A DNA stretch of 64,000 bases from Hydrogenophaga borbori (GCF_003417535.1 NZ_QVLS01000008.1:1-64000), one strand, 5' to 3'. Shown: positions 42,843 through 51,629, counted from the first letter of the stretch. Translations and numbers: made by a program. The notes: generated by a model from the letters alone, not told the origin.

Positions 42843-44792
42843 ATGACCACCGCCACGCTGTCCCCGGACACCGGCGCCGCGCCCGGGGCCCCGGGCCACA
42901 ACCAGTTCGCCCTGCTCAAGCAGCGCCGCTTCGCGCCCTTCTTCTGGACGCAGTTCCTCGGCGCCGCGAACGACAACCTCTTCAAGTTCGCCTTCACGGT
43001 GCTGGTCACCTACCAGCTGCAGATCGGCTGGCTGCCCGCCAGCCTGGCGGGCCTGGTGATCGGCGCGCTCTTCATCCTGCCCTTCCTGCTGTTCTCGGCC
43101 ACCAGCGGCCAGCTCGCCGACAAGCTGGACAAGCGCTCGCTCATGGTCTTCGTCAAGCGGCTGGAGATCGGCATCATGGCGCTGGCCGCCTGGGGCTTCT
43201 TCGGCCAGCACATCGCCGTGCTGCTGGCCTGCACCTTCCTCATGGGCCTGCATTCCACCCTGTTCGGGCCCGTGAAGTTCGCCTACCTGCCGCAGCACCT
43301 GAGCGAGCGCGAGCTCACCGGTGGCAACGGCATGGTGGAGATGGGCACCTTCGTCGCCATCCTGCTGGGCAACGTGGCGGGCGGCCTGATCATCGCCGTG
43401 CCCGAGATCGGCGCGCACCATGTGGGCTTCGCCTGTGTGGGCCTGGCGCTGCTGGGGCGCTTCGCCTCGCACCACGTGCCGCCCACGCCGGCCACCGACC
43501 CGGCGCTGGTCATCAACTGGAACCCGGTGAGCGAGACCTGGCGCAACCTCAAGCTGGCCCAGGGCAACACGGTGGTGTTCCGCTCGGTGCTGGGCATCAG
43601 CTGGATGTGGTTCTTCGGCGCCGTCTTCCTCAGCCTGTTCCCCGCCTTCGCGCGCGACGTGCTGCACGGCAACGAGCAGGTGGCCTCGCTGCTGCTGGTG
43701 GTGTTCTCGGTCGGCATTGGCGTCGGCTCGCTGCTGTGCGAGGCGCTGTCGCGCCGGCACGTGGAGATCGGCCTGGTGCCACTGGGTGCCATCGGCATGA
43801 GCGTGTTCGCCATCGACCTGTACTTCGCCACGCGCGGCCTGCCGTCGGTCGAGGTGATGGCGCTGGGGGCCTTCCTGTCGCAGCCGGCGCACGCGCGCGT
43901 GCTGATCGACCTGGCGCTGCTGAGCCTGTTCGCCGGCCTGTACAGCGTGCCCATGTACGCGCTGATCCAGATGCGCTGCCGGCCCACGCACCGCGCGCGC
44001 ATCATCGCCGCCAACAACATCCTCAACGCGCTGTTCATGATCGCCAGCGCGCTGGTGGCCGGCGCGCTGCTGCAGATGGGGTTCACCATCCCGCAGATGT
44101 TCCTGGTGGTGGGTCTGGCGAACGCGGCGGTGGCGTTCTACATCTTCATGCTGGTGCCCGAGTACCTGCTGCGTTTCGTGGCCTGGGTGGCCTCGCGCCT
44201 GGTCTACCGCTTCCGGGTGAGCGGCGACGAGAGCATCCCCACCGACGGCCCGGCGGTGCTGGTGTGCAACCACGTGAGCTTCGTCGACGCGGTGCTGATC
44301 ATGGCCGCGAGCCCGCGCCCGATCCGCTTCCTCATGGACCACCGCATCTTCCGCCAGCCGCTGCTGGGCGGGCTGTTCCGCCTGGCCAAGGCGATCCCCG
44401 TCGCGCCGCAGAGCGAAGACCCTGGCGCCTACGACGCCGCGTTCGAGCGCGCCGCCCAGGCGCTGCGCGAGGGCGAACTGGTGGCCATCTTCCCCGAAGG
44501 CGGCATCACGCGCGACGGCCAGCTGCAGGCTTTCCGGGGCGGCGTGATCAAGATCCTGGAGCGCGCCCGCGCGGATGGCCTGGAGGTGCCCGTGATCCCC
44601 ATGGGCCTGACCAACCTGTGGGGGTCCTTCTTCAGCCGCATCGAAGAGCGCCGGGGCGAACGCGTGGCCATGGTGAGGCCCTTGCGCCGTGGCCTGTTCA
44701 ACCGGGTGGGCCTGAACGTGGGCGCGCCACTGGCCGCGCCGGGCCTCACGCCCGACGGGCTGCGCGAGCGGGTGGCGGCGCTGCTCGTCTGA
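42843..44792 (+). CDS. MFS permease / PlsC-type acyltransferase fusion
   Basis: 649 residues from ATG 42843. Residues 20-430 form an MFS-type permease with about twelve helices (FFWTQFLGAANDNLFKFAFT, SGQLADKLDKRSLM) resembling the lysophospholipid flippase LplT. Residues 450-649 form a 1-acylglycerol-3-phosphate acyltransferase-like domain with the HX4D motif His477-Asp482 (NHVSFVD) and FPEG at 550-553. This matches the LplT-Aas logic of moving lysophospholipid inward and re-acylating it, but the acyl-ACP synthetase domain of Aas is absent. It is probably an inner-membrane phospholipid repair enzyme. Confidence 0.9.
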   Translation: MTTATLSPDTGAAPGAPGHNQFALLKQRRFAPFFWTQFLGAANDNLFKFAFTVLVTYQLQIGWLPASLAGLVIGALFILPFLLFSATSGQLADKLDKRSLMVFVKRLEIGIMALAAWGFFGQHIAVLLACTFLMGLHSTLFGPVKFAYLPQHLSERELTGGNGMVEMGTFVAILLGNVAGGLIIAVPEIGAHHVGFACVGLALLGRFASHHVPPTPATDPALVINWNPVSETWRNLKLAQGNTVVFRSVLGISWMWFFGAVFLSLFPAFARDVLHGNEQVASLLLVVFSVGIGVGSLLCEALSRRHVEIGLVPLGAIGMSVFAIDLYFATRGLPSVEVMALGAFLSQPAHARVLIDLALLSLFAGLYSVPMYALIQMRCRPTHRARIIAANNILNALFMIASALVAGALLQMGFTIPQMFLVVGLANAAVAFYIFMLVPEYLLRFVAWVASRLVYRFRVSGDESIPTDGPAVLVCNHVSFVDAVLIMAASPRPIRFLMDHRIFRQPLLGGLFRLAKAIPVAPQSEDPGAYDAAFERAAQALREGELVAIFPEGGITRDGQLQAFRGGVIKILERARADGLEVPVIPMGLTNLWGSFFSRIEERRGERVAMVRPLRRGLFNRVGLNVGAPLAAPGLTPDGLRERVAALLV

Positions 44793-44795
44793 GGT

Positions 44796-47114
44796 TCAGG
44801 CCTCCAGCGCGGCGAGCAGGGCGTCGGGCTCGACGGGTTTGTGCAGGAGTGGGAAGCCGAGTTCGGAGGCTTCCTGTATGCGCTGTGGGGAGGTGTCGCC
44901 GGTGAGGATGTAGGTGGGCACGGGAGCGGGCAGGCAGGCGTGCACGGCGGCGATGGCCTGCACGGCGGTCATGTTGCCGCCGAGGCGGTAGTCGGAGAGC
45001 AGCAGGTCGATCTCGTGGGCGTGAGCGATGGCCAGCACGACGGCCTCGTCGGCGGAGCTGGCGCACCAGACCTGGTGGCCCCAGACCTGCAGCAGCTGCT
45101 GCATGCCCATGAGGACCTGTTCCTCGTCGTCGATGACGAGCACGCGGCGCGCGCCCGGGGCTGGCGCGGCGGTGGACCGCTCGCTGCGCTGGGCGGGTTC
45201 GGTGGGGGAGGGCGCGTGGGCGTGGGGGTGTGTGTGCGTATGCGCGTGCGTGGGTGAGTGCGTGGGTGTGAGCGAGGGTGTGTTCGTGTGCGCGGGTGCG
45301 CGTGGCACGCTGATGCAAAAGAGCGAGCCGCGCCCGGGGGTGGAGCACACGCGCAGCGGCGCGTCGATCAGGCGGGCCGATCGCTTGACGATGGACAGGC
45401 CCAGCCCGAGGCCATGGGACTGGCTGCGCCGCGAGTGGGCGGCGTCGATTTGGTAGAACTCCTCGAAGATGGCCTCCAGTTGCTCGGGGGCGATGCCGAT
45501 GCCCTGGTCCCAGACCTGAATCTCCAGGCGATCGCCGCGCGATCGGGCGCCCAGCAGGATGCGCCCGCGCGGGGAGTAGCGGATGGCGTTGGCCATGAGG
45601 TTGGAGAGGATGCGGCGCAACACGGTGGCGTCGGTGCGCACCCAGGCCGAGGAGCTGGCGACGTGCAGGCGCAGGCCCTTCTCGTGGGCGAGGTCGGCGA
45701 ACTCCTGGTCGAGTTCGGCGAAGAGCTGGGCCAGGGGCAGGGCGGCGAGCTCGACCTGCACGGCGTTGGCGTCGAGGCGGGAGACGTCGAGCAGCATGTT
45801 GAGCAGCTGGCCCAGGCCGTCCAGGGAGGACTGCATGCGCCGGCAGATCTGGGCGAGCTCGGTGCTGGGCACGCAGGTGGACTGGGCCATGGCGCGCAGG
45901 GCGGTGAGGAACAGGCCCAGGGCGTGGATGGGCTGGCGCAGGTCGTGGCTGGCGGCGGCCAGGAAGACGGACTTGGCGCGGTCGGCGGCCTCGGCGCGGT
46001 CCTTCTGCGAGCGCAGGTCCTCGATGAGGGTGTGGATGCGCGCCTGCGCCTGGCGCCGGTCGCGGATGTCGCGGATGACCGTCATGCGCAGCCGCTCGCC
46101 CTTGATTTCCATGGTGCGGCCGATCAGCTCGACCGGGATCGTCTCGCCGTTTGCGTGGTGGATCTCCGACTCGAAGTAGGCGTCCGCCCCGCTGCCGATG
46201 GCCACGCGCGAGCGGTCTCGGTGGCGCCTTGGGGTCATCGACACCACCGTGCGCCCGACGAGTTCGGCGTGAGGGTGGCCCGAGAGCTGGCAGGCGGCCG
46301 GGTTGGCGTCGGTGATGGTGCCGTCGCGGTGGAACAGCACTCCCTCCGCGCTGACCTCGAGAAAGCGCGACAAGCGTTCGCGCGAGGCGCGCAGGGCCCT
46401 CTCGGCGCGGTGGCGTTCGGTCACGTCGGTCATCAGCACGAAGGTGCCGCGCAGCCGGCCATCGGGCCAGCGGTCGGCGCAGAGGGAGACCTCGAGGACC
46501 TCTTCATCGTCCGCGCGGCGGCGCCGGTGCAGGAAGGTCAGGTCCTGGCCACTGCGGGCGTACGACCTGCCCGCCCTGCGCAGCCGAAGGCGTTCGTCGG
46601 GCGTGAGCAGATCGGCCACGGTGCGGCCCAGGATCGAGGTGTCGTCGTGGCCCATCGCGCGCGCGAACCGGTTGTTGGCGAACAGGCAGCGCACCTTGGG
46701 CGGGGCGCTGAAGTACGCCAGCTGCATGGGCAGCTGCTCGAACAGCCGGCGGATCCAGCCGGTGAGCGCGTCGTGCGCCTGCCGCTCCACTTCCTGGTCC
46801 GTGACCTCGACCAGGTAGCAGCCGTGCGCGCGCTGCACCGGGTCCCACCATCCCGCGCAGCGGTAGTGGGCGACGCCCTGTGCGGGGCGCCACAAGCGCA
46901 GGGTGAGGGTGAAGTCGCGCGCGCGTGACAGGGCCTGCAGCAGGTGCAGCCGGCTGTCGTGATCGAGGCCGTTGCGCCAGTCACCGCCCCAAGGCGCTTC
47001 TTGCATGCACGATTGCCAGTCGGGCGACGCCGCCAGCACCTCGCCCACCGCCGACAGCAGCGCGCCGATGCCGGGCACCAACGCCCAGCTGGCGGCGGCG
47101 CTGTCGGGTGGCAT
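44796..47114 (-). CDS. Hybrid PAS histidine kinase with C-terminal receiver
   Basis: 772 residues from ATG 47114 (a TTG at 47153 is in frame). No membrane segment. Three PAS-like regions (about 20-340) lead to HisKA with His390 (AASHDLRQP), a HATPase (NLMANAIRYSP, DQGIGI, GLGLGLSI) and a receiver with Asp708 (LLLSDYRLGG). The HATPase-receiver linker is unusual: Thr/Pro/His-rich with eight histidines (THAHTHTHPHAHA), encoded by a low-complexity GT-rich tract. It ends 3 bp after the convergent MFS-acyltransferase gene. The NarL-type regulator at 48719 is a candidate partner. Confidence 0.92.
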   Translation of the reverse strand: MPPDSAAASWALVPGIGALLSAVGEVLAASPDWQSCMQEAPWGGDWRNGLDHDSRLHLLQALSRARDFTLTLRLWRPAQGVAHYRCAGWWDPVQRAHGCYLVEVTDQEVERQAHDALTGWIRRLFEQLPMQLAYFSAPPKVRCLFANNRFARAMGHDDTSILGRTVADLLTPDERLRLRRAGRSYARSGQDLTFLHRRRRADDEEVLEVSLCADRWPDGRLRGTFVLMTDVTERHRAERALRASRERLSRFLEVSAEGVLFHRDGTITDANPAACQLSGHPHAELVGRTVVSMTPRRHRDRSRVAIGSGADAYFESEIHHANGETIPVELIGRTMEIKGERLRMTVIRDIRDRRQAQARIHTLIEDLRSQKDRAEAADRAKSVFLAAASHDLRQPIHALGLFLTALRAMAQSTCVPSTELAQICRRMQSSLDGLGQLLNMLLDVSRLDANAVQVELAALPLAQLFAELDQEFADLAHEKGLRLHVASSSAWVRTDATVLRRILSNLMANAIRYSPRGRILLGARSRGDRLEIQVWDQGIGIAPEQLEAIFEEFYQIDAAHSRRSQSHGLGLGLSIVKRSARLIDAPLRVCSTPGRGSLFCISVPRAPAHTNTPSLTPTHSPTHAHTHTHPHAHAPSPTEPAQRSERSTAAPAPGARRVLVIDDEEQVLMGMQQLLQVWGHQVWCASSADEAVVLAIAHAHEIDLLLSDYRLGGNMTAVQAIAAVHACLPAPVPTYILTGDTSPQRIQEASELGFPLLHKPVEPDALLAALEA
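45205..45305. repeat. Low-complexity GT-rich tract inside the hybrid kinase gene
   Basis: About 100 bp of GTG/GCGTG-rich sequence on the plus strand, encoding the His/Thr/Pro linker on the minus strand. 45228-45252 is a strict purine-pyrimidine alternation of 25 bases, a composition prone to Z-DNA and to slippage. Confidence 0.7.
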
Positions 47115-47149
47115 GGGGGTGGCAACAGGCGGCAAGGTGCTGAAGCCGG

Positions 47150-47175
47150 TCAATATAGTTCCCGCGCATTATTGA
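47150..47175. promoter_or_regulatory. 26-bp dyad element, copy 1
   Basis: This segment begins TCAATA and ends TATTGA, an exact 6-bp inverted repeat around a 14-bp centre containing CCGCGCAT. The same element, 23 of 26 bases identical, occurs at 48611-48636 on the other strand. Copy 1 lies between the hybrid kinase and the unknown gene starting at 47231, 55 bp before the latter. Confidence 0.6.
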
Positions 47176-47230
47176 ATCGGGTCGCTCGCGCGCCAAGACT
47201 CAAGGGGTCTGATCTGCAAGGAGGATGAGC

Positions 47231-48010
47231 GTGCACGCAGCCGGTTCCACCCCGCGTTTTTCCCCACCGTCCGGCACGCCACCGCGGGTGGCCGTCTCGC
47301 CAGGCGCGCTGCCGGTCGGCGCCGTCCTGAACCACGTGGCCCGCCTGGCCGCCGATGCGGCCGACGCACGCCAGCGCACGATCGCGGCGGTCGATGCCTG
47401 CGCCCGCTTGATCGCGGCGCGACAGCGCCTGACCCTCGCGCTCGACGGTCAGCAACGCATCGAGCAACTCATGCAATTGGCCGATGGACGCGAGCGGGCG
47501 CGCCGCCTGCGACCGGATGAGCGCGAGGCCCTCCAACCGCACCTCGAGGCGGTGTGGGCCCGGGCGGCCCAGGCCTTGGGCGAGTGGCGCGACGCGGGCC
47601 ACCACTTCACCAGCGTGACCCATCTGTTGCCCACTCAGCTGTCGCACGCCGTGGCACAGGCGCCCGCATTGACCCCGCTCGCTGGACAGGTGCTCATGCA
47701 GGCCCAGGTGCGCGAGGCGGGGGGCGGCCCTTCCGACGAGGTCGACGTGGCCTCGTGTCGGTACATGGCCGCGCACCGGCGCTGCCAAGAGGCCGAGGCA
47801 CGGGCCCGCGCCGCGCGCGTGGCGCGGGGCCAGGCCGAGTCCGGTTGGCGCATGGGTCGAGGCAGCCTGTCGGGCGTGGCCGGCGCCTGCCTGGCCGAAA
47901 TGGCGAGCATGGACGCCTGGCTCGCGGCCGAGGCGCGGCGGGCCGCCGCGCGTGGCGCCTTGTGCGCGCTGACGGGCGGCCTGATGTGGCAGCTGCCGCT
48001 CGAGCGCTGA
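47231..48010 (+). CDS. Unknown helical protein
   Basis: 259 residues from GTG 47231, chosen because AAGGAGG at 47218-47224 stands 6 nt before it; the ATG at 47225 directly abuts that site and is less likely. Ala/Arg-rich and mostly helical after a Pro-rich start (RFSPPSGTPPR), with no signal peptide and no family I can name. Segments such as DARQRTIAAVDACARLIAARQRL and RCQEAEARARAARVARGQAE (split) suggest coiled coil. Its upstream region carries the 26-bp dyad shared with the unknown gene at 48091-48510, which faces it convergently. It lies inside a cluster with a hybrid kinase and a response regulator. Confidence 0.7.
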   Translation: MHAAGSTPRFSPPSGTPPRVAVSPGALPVGAVLNHVARLAADAADARQRTIAAVDACARLIAARQRLTLALDGQQRIEQLMQLADGRERARRLRPDEREALQPHLEAVWARAAQALGEWRDAGHHFTSVTHLLPTQLSHAVAQAPALTPLAGQVLMQAQVREAGGGPSDEVDVASCRYMAAHRRCQEAEARARAARVARGQAESGWRMGRGSLSGVAGACLAEMASMDAWLAAEARRAAARGALCALTGGLMWQLPLER

Positions 48011-48031
48011 GGAAAAAGTGGGGAGGGGCAT

Positions 48032-48067
48032 AAAAAAAGCCGTTCACGCCCGAAGGCATGAACGGCT
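48032..48067 (-). terminator. Intrinsic terminator of the 139-aa unknown gene
   Basis: On the minus strand a 9-bp stem (AGCCGTTCA with TGAACGGCT, loop of 12 nt) is followed by seven T. It lies 23 bp after the stop of the gene at 48091-48510 and 21 bp after that of the convergent gene. Confidence 0.85.
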
Positions 48068-48090
48068 CGGTGCATGGGCCGCCGGCCGAT

Positions 48091-48510
48091 TCAATGCACC
48101 GCGGTGGCAAACCCTTCAACCGTCGCGGGCGTGCGGAACCACAGGCCCGCGAAACCGCTGTAGCGCGTCAGGTTGCTGAGCCGGATGCGCTTGTCGACCT
48201 TCTTCTCGAAGTACGGCAGGCGGTTCAGCATCTGGATCACGTTCGGCTCCCAGCGCAGCACCTTGATGAAGGCGGCGTAGATCTCCACGCCTGCGGGGCT
48301 GAAGCCCACGGGCCGTACGCTGACGCGCACGACCTCGGCTGTCAGCCCCAGGACCTGGAAGCACTCGTTGATGAGGGTCTCGTAGTCGGCGGCGATGGTG
48401 GTGGGCATGATTTCCGAGTCAATGTCCGAGTCCATCGGTTCGTCGTTCATTCGGGTCGTGCTCCGGATGCCGAGTCGCTGCATCACGCCGTTGGCCAGTG
48501 CTTGTCTCAT
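48091..48510 (-). CDS. Unknown small protein
   Basis: 139 residues from ATG 48510, preceded by GAGGTGG. It is soluble, acidic at the start (MDSDIDSEIMPTT) and then reads like a compact alpha/beta domain (TLINECFQVLGLTAEVVRVSV, GVEIYAAFIKVLRWEPNVIQ, YFEKKVDKRIRLSN). I recognise no family. It has its own intrinsic terminator. Its upstream region holds copy 2 of the 26-bp dyad in the same relative orientation as copy 1 has to the gene at 47231, so both genes are probably under one regulator, possibly the adjacent NarL-type protein. Confidence 0.75.
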   Translation of the reverse strand: MRQALANGVMQRLGIRSTTRMNDEPMDSDIDSEIMPTTIAADYETLINECFQVLGLTAEVVRVSVRPVGFSPAGVEIYAAFIKVLRWEPNVIQMLNRLPYFEKKVDKRIRLSNLTRYSGFAGLWFRTPATVEGFATAVH

Positions 48511-48610
48511 GGTTCCACCTCGTTGGTGAGTGAGCGTTCGTGCGTTTGTCGGGGGGTGGCTGCACGCGCGTTCAACATGGACTTCAGTATCCGGACGCGG
48601 GGCGTCGGTC

Positions 48611-48636
48611 TCAATAATGCGCGAGCACTATTTTGA
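48611..48636. promoter_or_regulatory. 26-bp dyad element, copy 2
   Basis: Read on the minus strand, this matches copy 1 (47150-47175) at 23 of 26 bases; the half-sites are TCAAAA and TATTGA around CTCGCGCAT. It lies 101 bp upstream of the gene starting at 48510 and about 80 bp downstream of the response regulator's stop. Confidence 0.6.
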
Positions 48637-48718
48637 TTTTTCGCTCGTTCACACGGGTCCCGGCGACCCGGTTGTCCCTCTGAAAACGCGGGCGCGGATG
48701 CAACGCGGGCGCGGATGC

Positions 48719-49378
48719 TCAGAGGTTGGAGCCGACGTCGGGGGCTTCCATGAGCCCCGACTGCATCGCGTAGGCCGCGATCTCCGCGCCGTTGTGCAGG
48801 CCCAGCTTGAGCATCACGTTCTGCCGGTGCTTGCGCGCCGTGAGCACGCTGATGTGCAGCGCGTCGGCGATTTCCTGGTTGGTGCCGCCGCGCGCGATCA
48901 TGCGCACGATCTGCTGCTCGCGCTGCGTGAGGGTTTGCGGCAGGCCCTGGGCGTTGGGCCGCTTGTTGGCGGAGCTGTCCAGGCCCTTGGCCACCTGCGG
49001 GCTGATGTAGCGCCGACCCTCCATGACGGCGCGGATCGCGTCGAGCAGTTCGGCGCCCTGTTCGTGCTTCAGCACGAAGCCGTTGACCCCGGCTCCGAAG
49101 GCATTGGCCACCGATCCCGGGTAGACGTTGCCCGTGACGACCAGGATGCGCAGGTTGGGGGCCACGCGCCGCACGCGTCGCGCCACCTCGACGCCCGAGC
49201 TGTCCGACAAGGCCAGGTCGAGCAGCAGCAGGTCGGGCTTGTGGAACTGCACCAGCAGCTCGACATCGCTGCCCTTGGCCGTTTCGGCCACCAGATCAAA
49301 GTCGCCAGCGGACTGCAGCAGCATGCCGATGCCTTGGCGAACGAGTGCGTGGTCTTCAGCAACAACAACCCGGACCAT
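48719..49378 (-). CDS. NarL/FixJ-family response regulator
   Basis: 219 residues. Receiver domain with acidic pocket VVAEDHALV and phosphoacceptor Asp54 (LLLLDLALSD), then LVVTGN and VLKHEQGAELL. The C-terminal LuxR-type HTH is complete (LTQREQQIVRMIARGGTNQEIADALHISVLTARKHRQNVMLKL across about 148-190). It binds DNA as a phosphorylation-controlled dimer. No kinase gene is directly coupled; the hybrid kinase 1.6 kb downstream is the nearest candidate. The two 26-bp dyads nearby are candidate binding sites. Confidence 0.93.
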   Translation of the reverse strand: MVRVVVAEDHALVRQGIGMLLQSAGDFDLVAETAKGSDVELLVQFHKPDLLLLDLALSDSSGVEVARRVRRVAPNLRILVVTGNVYPGSVANAFGAGVNGFVLKHEQGAELLDAIRAVMEGRRYISPQVAKGLDSSANKRPNAQGLPQTLTQREQQIVRMIARGGTNQEIADALHISVLTARKHRQNVMLKLGLHNGAEIAAYAMQSGLMEAPDVGSNL

Positions 49379-49496
49379 GAGAACCTCTTGAGATGAACGG
49401 TTAAAACCCCGCCGAGAATAATCAATTGGTCAACAGATTTCAGATATTTTTACTTCATAAGAATCAATTTTTTCGAGCCGTCGGGGCCGTGCGGCC

Positions 49497-49522
49497 AAAA
49501 AAAACCCACCGTTGCGGTGGGT
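49497..49522 (-). terminator. Intrinsic terminator of ssb
   Basis: On the minus strand ACCCACCG pairs with CGGTGGGT around a 3-nt loop and is followed by eight T. It sits 23 bp after the ssb stop codon. Confidence 0.88.
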
Positions 49523-49545
49523 CAGATTACGCGGTTTGCGCGAAT

Positions 49546-50043
49546 TCAGAAAGGGATGTCGTCGTCCATGTCGTCGAAGCCCGTGGGCTGGCGCGCCGGT
49601 GCGGGGGCGGGGCGCGGCGACGGGGCCGGGCGGCTGGTGGGCGCCGCCGCTCGGGGCGCGGCGGCGGCGCGCGGCGGGGCGCCGCCGTCGTCGCCACCGC
49701 CCATGCCTTCACGGCCGCCGAGCAATTGCATCTCGGTCGCGATGATGTCCACGGTGTTGCGCTCGACGCCGCCCTGGTCGGTGTACTTGCCGTACTTCAG
49801 GCGCCCTTCGACGTACAGCGGGCGGCCCTTCTTGACGTACTCGCCCGCGATTTCGGCGAGGCGGTCGTAGAAGGTCACGCGGTGCCACTGCGTCTCTTCC
49901 ACGGTCTCGCCGGTGTTGCGGTCCTTGCGGCGGCTGGAGGTGGCGATGCTCACGTTGGCCACGGCCTGGCCGGAGGGCAGGTAGCGGATCTCGGCGTCGC
50001 GGCCGCAGTTGCCCACGAGGATGACTTTGTTGACGGATGCCAT
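49546..50043 (-). CDS. ssb: Single-stranded DNA-binding protein
   Basis: 165 residues from ATG 50043, with AAGGAA upstream. The OB-fold domain (about 1-110) begins MASVNKVILVGNCGRDAEIRY and includes TQWHRVTFYDRLAEIAGEYVKKG (split) and YVEGRLKYGKY. It is followed by a Gly/Ala/Pro-rich flexible linker and the acidic tip DDDIPF, which recruits replication and repair partners. Length and layout are standard. It has its own intrinsic terminator. The ClC gene starts divergently, 116 bp away. Confidence 0.97.
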   Translation of the reverse strand: MASVNKVILVGNCGRDAEIRYLPSGQAVANVSIATSSRRKDRNTGETVEETQWHRVTFYDRLAEIAGEYVKKGRPLYVEGRLKYGKYTDQGGVERNTVDIIATEMQLLGGREGMGGGDDGGAPPRAAAAPRAAAPTSRPAPSPRPAPAPARQPTGFDDMDDDIPF

Positions 50044-50159
50044 GGGAATTCCTTGCGTGTCGGTTGGGGCCGCGTGTGGCACGCGGCCGGCCGGAGGATT
50101 GTGCCGCATGCACCCGGGCACGCCGGTGTGATTTGCCGCGAAGGGAATAATCGGTCTTC

Positions 50160-51629
50160 ATGAGACAGCGCGAGCCCGACTTCTTCCAGAACCTGCAGGA
50201 TGAATTTTCCGATCTGAGGGCCTGGGTCGACCGCAGCGTGGTGCTCGCCTATGCCGTGGTCGCCGGGCTGTTCGTGGTGGCCTTCACCTGGCTCAGCGAG
50301 GCGGCCTTCGAGCTGTTCAAGCACCTGCACGGGCGCGCGCCGTGGGCCGTGCTGGTGTGGACGCCCTGCCTCACGGCCCTGATCGTGTGGTGCACGCGCC
50401 GCTTCGCGCCGGGCGCGGGCGGGTCGGGCATCCCGCAGGTCATGGCGGCCCTGGACCCCGGCATCACGCCCGGCATGCGCGCGGGCCTGGTGTCGCTGAG
50501 GCTGACCTTCGCCAAGATCGTGCTGGGTGTCGCGGGGCTGCTGGCGGGCCTGTCGGCGGGGCGGGAAGGGCCTTCGGTGCAGGTGGCCGCCGGGGTCATG
50601 CACGATGCGCGCCGGTGGCTGCGTCCCGGGTCGGCGATGGGAGAGCACGCCTTGCTGGTGGCTGGCGGCGCCGCCGGCATGGCCGCGGCATTCAACGCGC
50701 CGCTGGCCGGCGTCGTCTTCGCGATCGAAGAGCTGTCGAAGAAGATGGAGTCGCGCAACAACGGGCTCATCATCGCCGCCATCGTGGTGGCGGGTCTGGT
50801 GGCGATCTCGGTGTTCGGCAACCTCACCTACTTCGGCTCGATCGAGGTGCCGCGCCTGAGCTGGCAGGCCTTCTGGCCGGGCCTGCTGGTGGCGCTGGTG
50901 TGCGGCGTGCTCGGCGGCCTGTTCAGCCGCTTGCTGGCAGCGTCGCTGCAAGGCCTGCCCGACCGCGTCAGCGCCTACCGACGGCGCTATCCGGTGCGAT
51001 TCGCCGCGGTGGCCGGCATGGGGGTGGCGGTGATCGGCCTCGTCACCGGCGGCGCCACGTTCGGCGCGGGCGCGGAACAGGTTCGACTCATGCTCGCCGG
51101 CGAGGCCGAGACCTCACCCTTGTACGTGCTGCTCAAGCTGGTCGCCACCTGGCTGACCTCGTGGAGCGGCGTGCCCGGCGGCATCTTCGCGCCCTCCCTG
51201 TCGATCGGCGGCGGCATCGGCCACGACATCGCCATGCTGCTGGGCGGCGACAACGCCCGCCTGCTGGCACCCAGCCTGATCGCGCTGGGCATGGCGGGCT
51301 TTCTGGCCGCCACCACGCAGGCCCCGCTCACGTCCTTCATCATCGTGATGGAGATGATCAACGGCCGCTCCATGGTGCTGAGCCTGATGGCGTCGGCCAT
51401 GCTCGCCAGTCTGGTCGCGCGCCTGATCAGCCGGCCGCTGTACTCCGCGCTGGCCGGGATGATGGTGCGCAAGCTGCGCCCGCGCGCGGCGCCCGCCGCG
51501 GTGCCGGACTCGGATCTGTCCAGCGAGCCGGCCACGCAGCCGAACCCCGACGCGCAGCGGCCAGGCGGTGCCCCGCCCGACGGGGAGCCCCCCAGCGAGC
51601 CCGGCCCCTTGCCCGAGCCGCCGCGCTGA
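50160..51629 (+). CDS. ClC-family chloride channel/antiporter
   Basis: 489 residues with the ClC fold: selectivity motifs GSGIPQ (about 88-93) and GREGPSVQ with the gating glutamate at Glu136, and GGIFAPSLSIGGGIGHD near 340-360. About 10-12 membrane helices end near residue 430, followed by a Pro-rich hydrophilic tail with no CBS domains. Prokaryotic members exchange chloride for protons or conduct chloride or fluoride. The family is clear, the ion not. Convergent with the MFS gene, with the stops adjacent. Confidence 0.94.
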   Translation: MRQREPDFFQNLQDEFSDLRAWVDRSVVLAYAVVAGLFVVAFTWLSEAAFELFKHLHGRAPWAVLVWTPCLTALIVWCTRRFAPGAGGSGIPQVMAALDPGITPGMRAGLVSLRLTFAKIVLGVAGLLAGLSAGREGPSVQVAAGVMHDARRWLRPGSAMGEHALLVAGGAAGMAAAFNAPLAGVVFAIEELSKKMESRNNGLIIAAIVVAGLVAISVFGNLTYFGSIEVPRLSWQAFWPGLLVALVCGVLGGLFSRLLAASLQGLPDRVSAYRRRYPVRFAAVAGMGVAVIGLVTGGATFGAGAEQVRLMLAGEAETSPLYVLLKLVATWLTSWSGVPGGIFAPSLSIGGGIGHDIAMLLGGDNARLLAPSLIALGMAGFLAATTQAPLTSFIIVMEMINGRSMVLSLMASAMLASLVARLISRPLYSALAGMMVRKLRPRAAPAAVPDSDLSSEPATQPNPDAQRPGGAPPDGEPPSEPGPLPEPPR

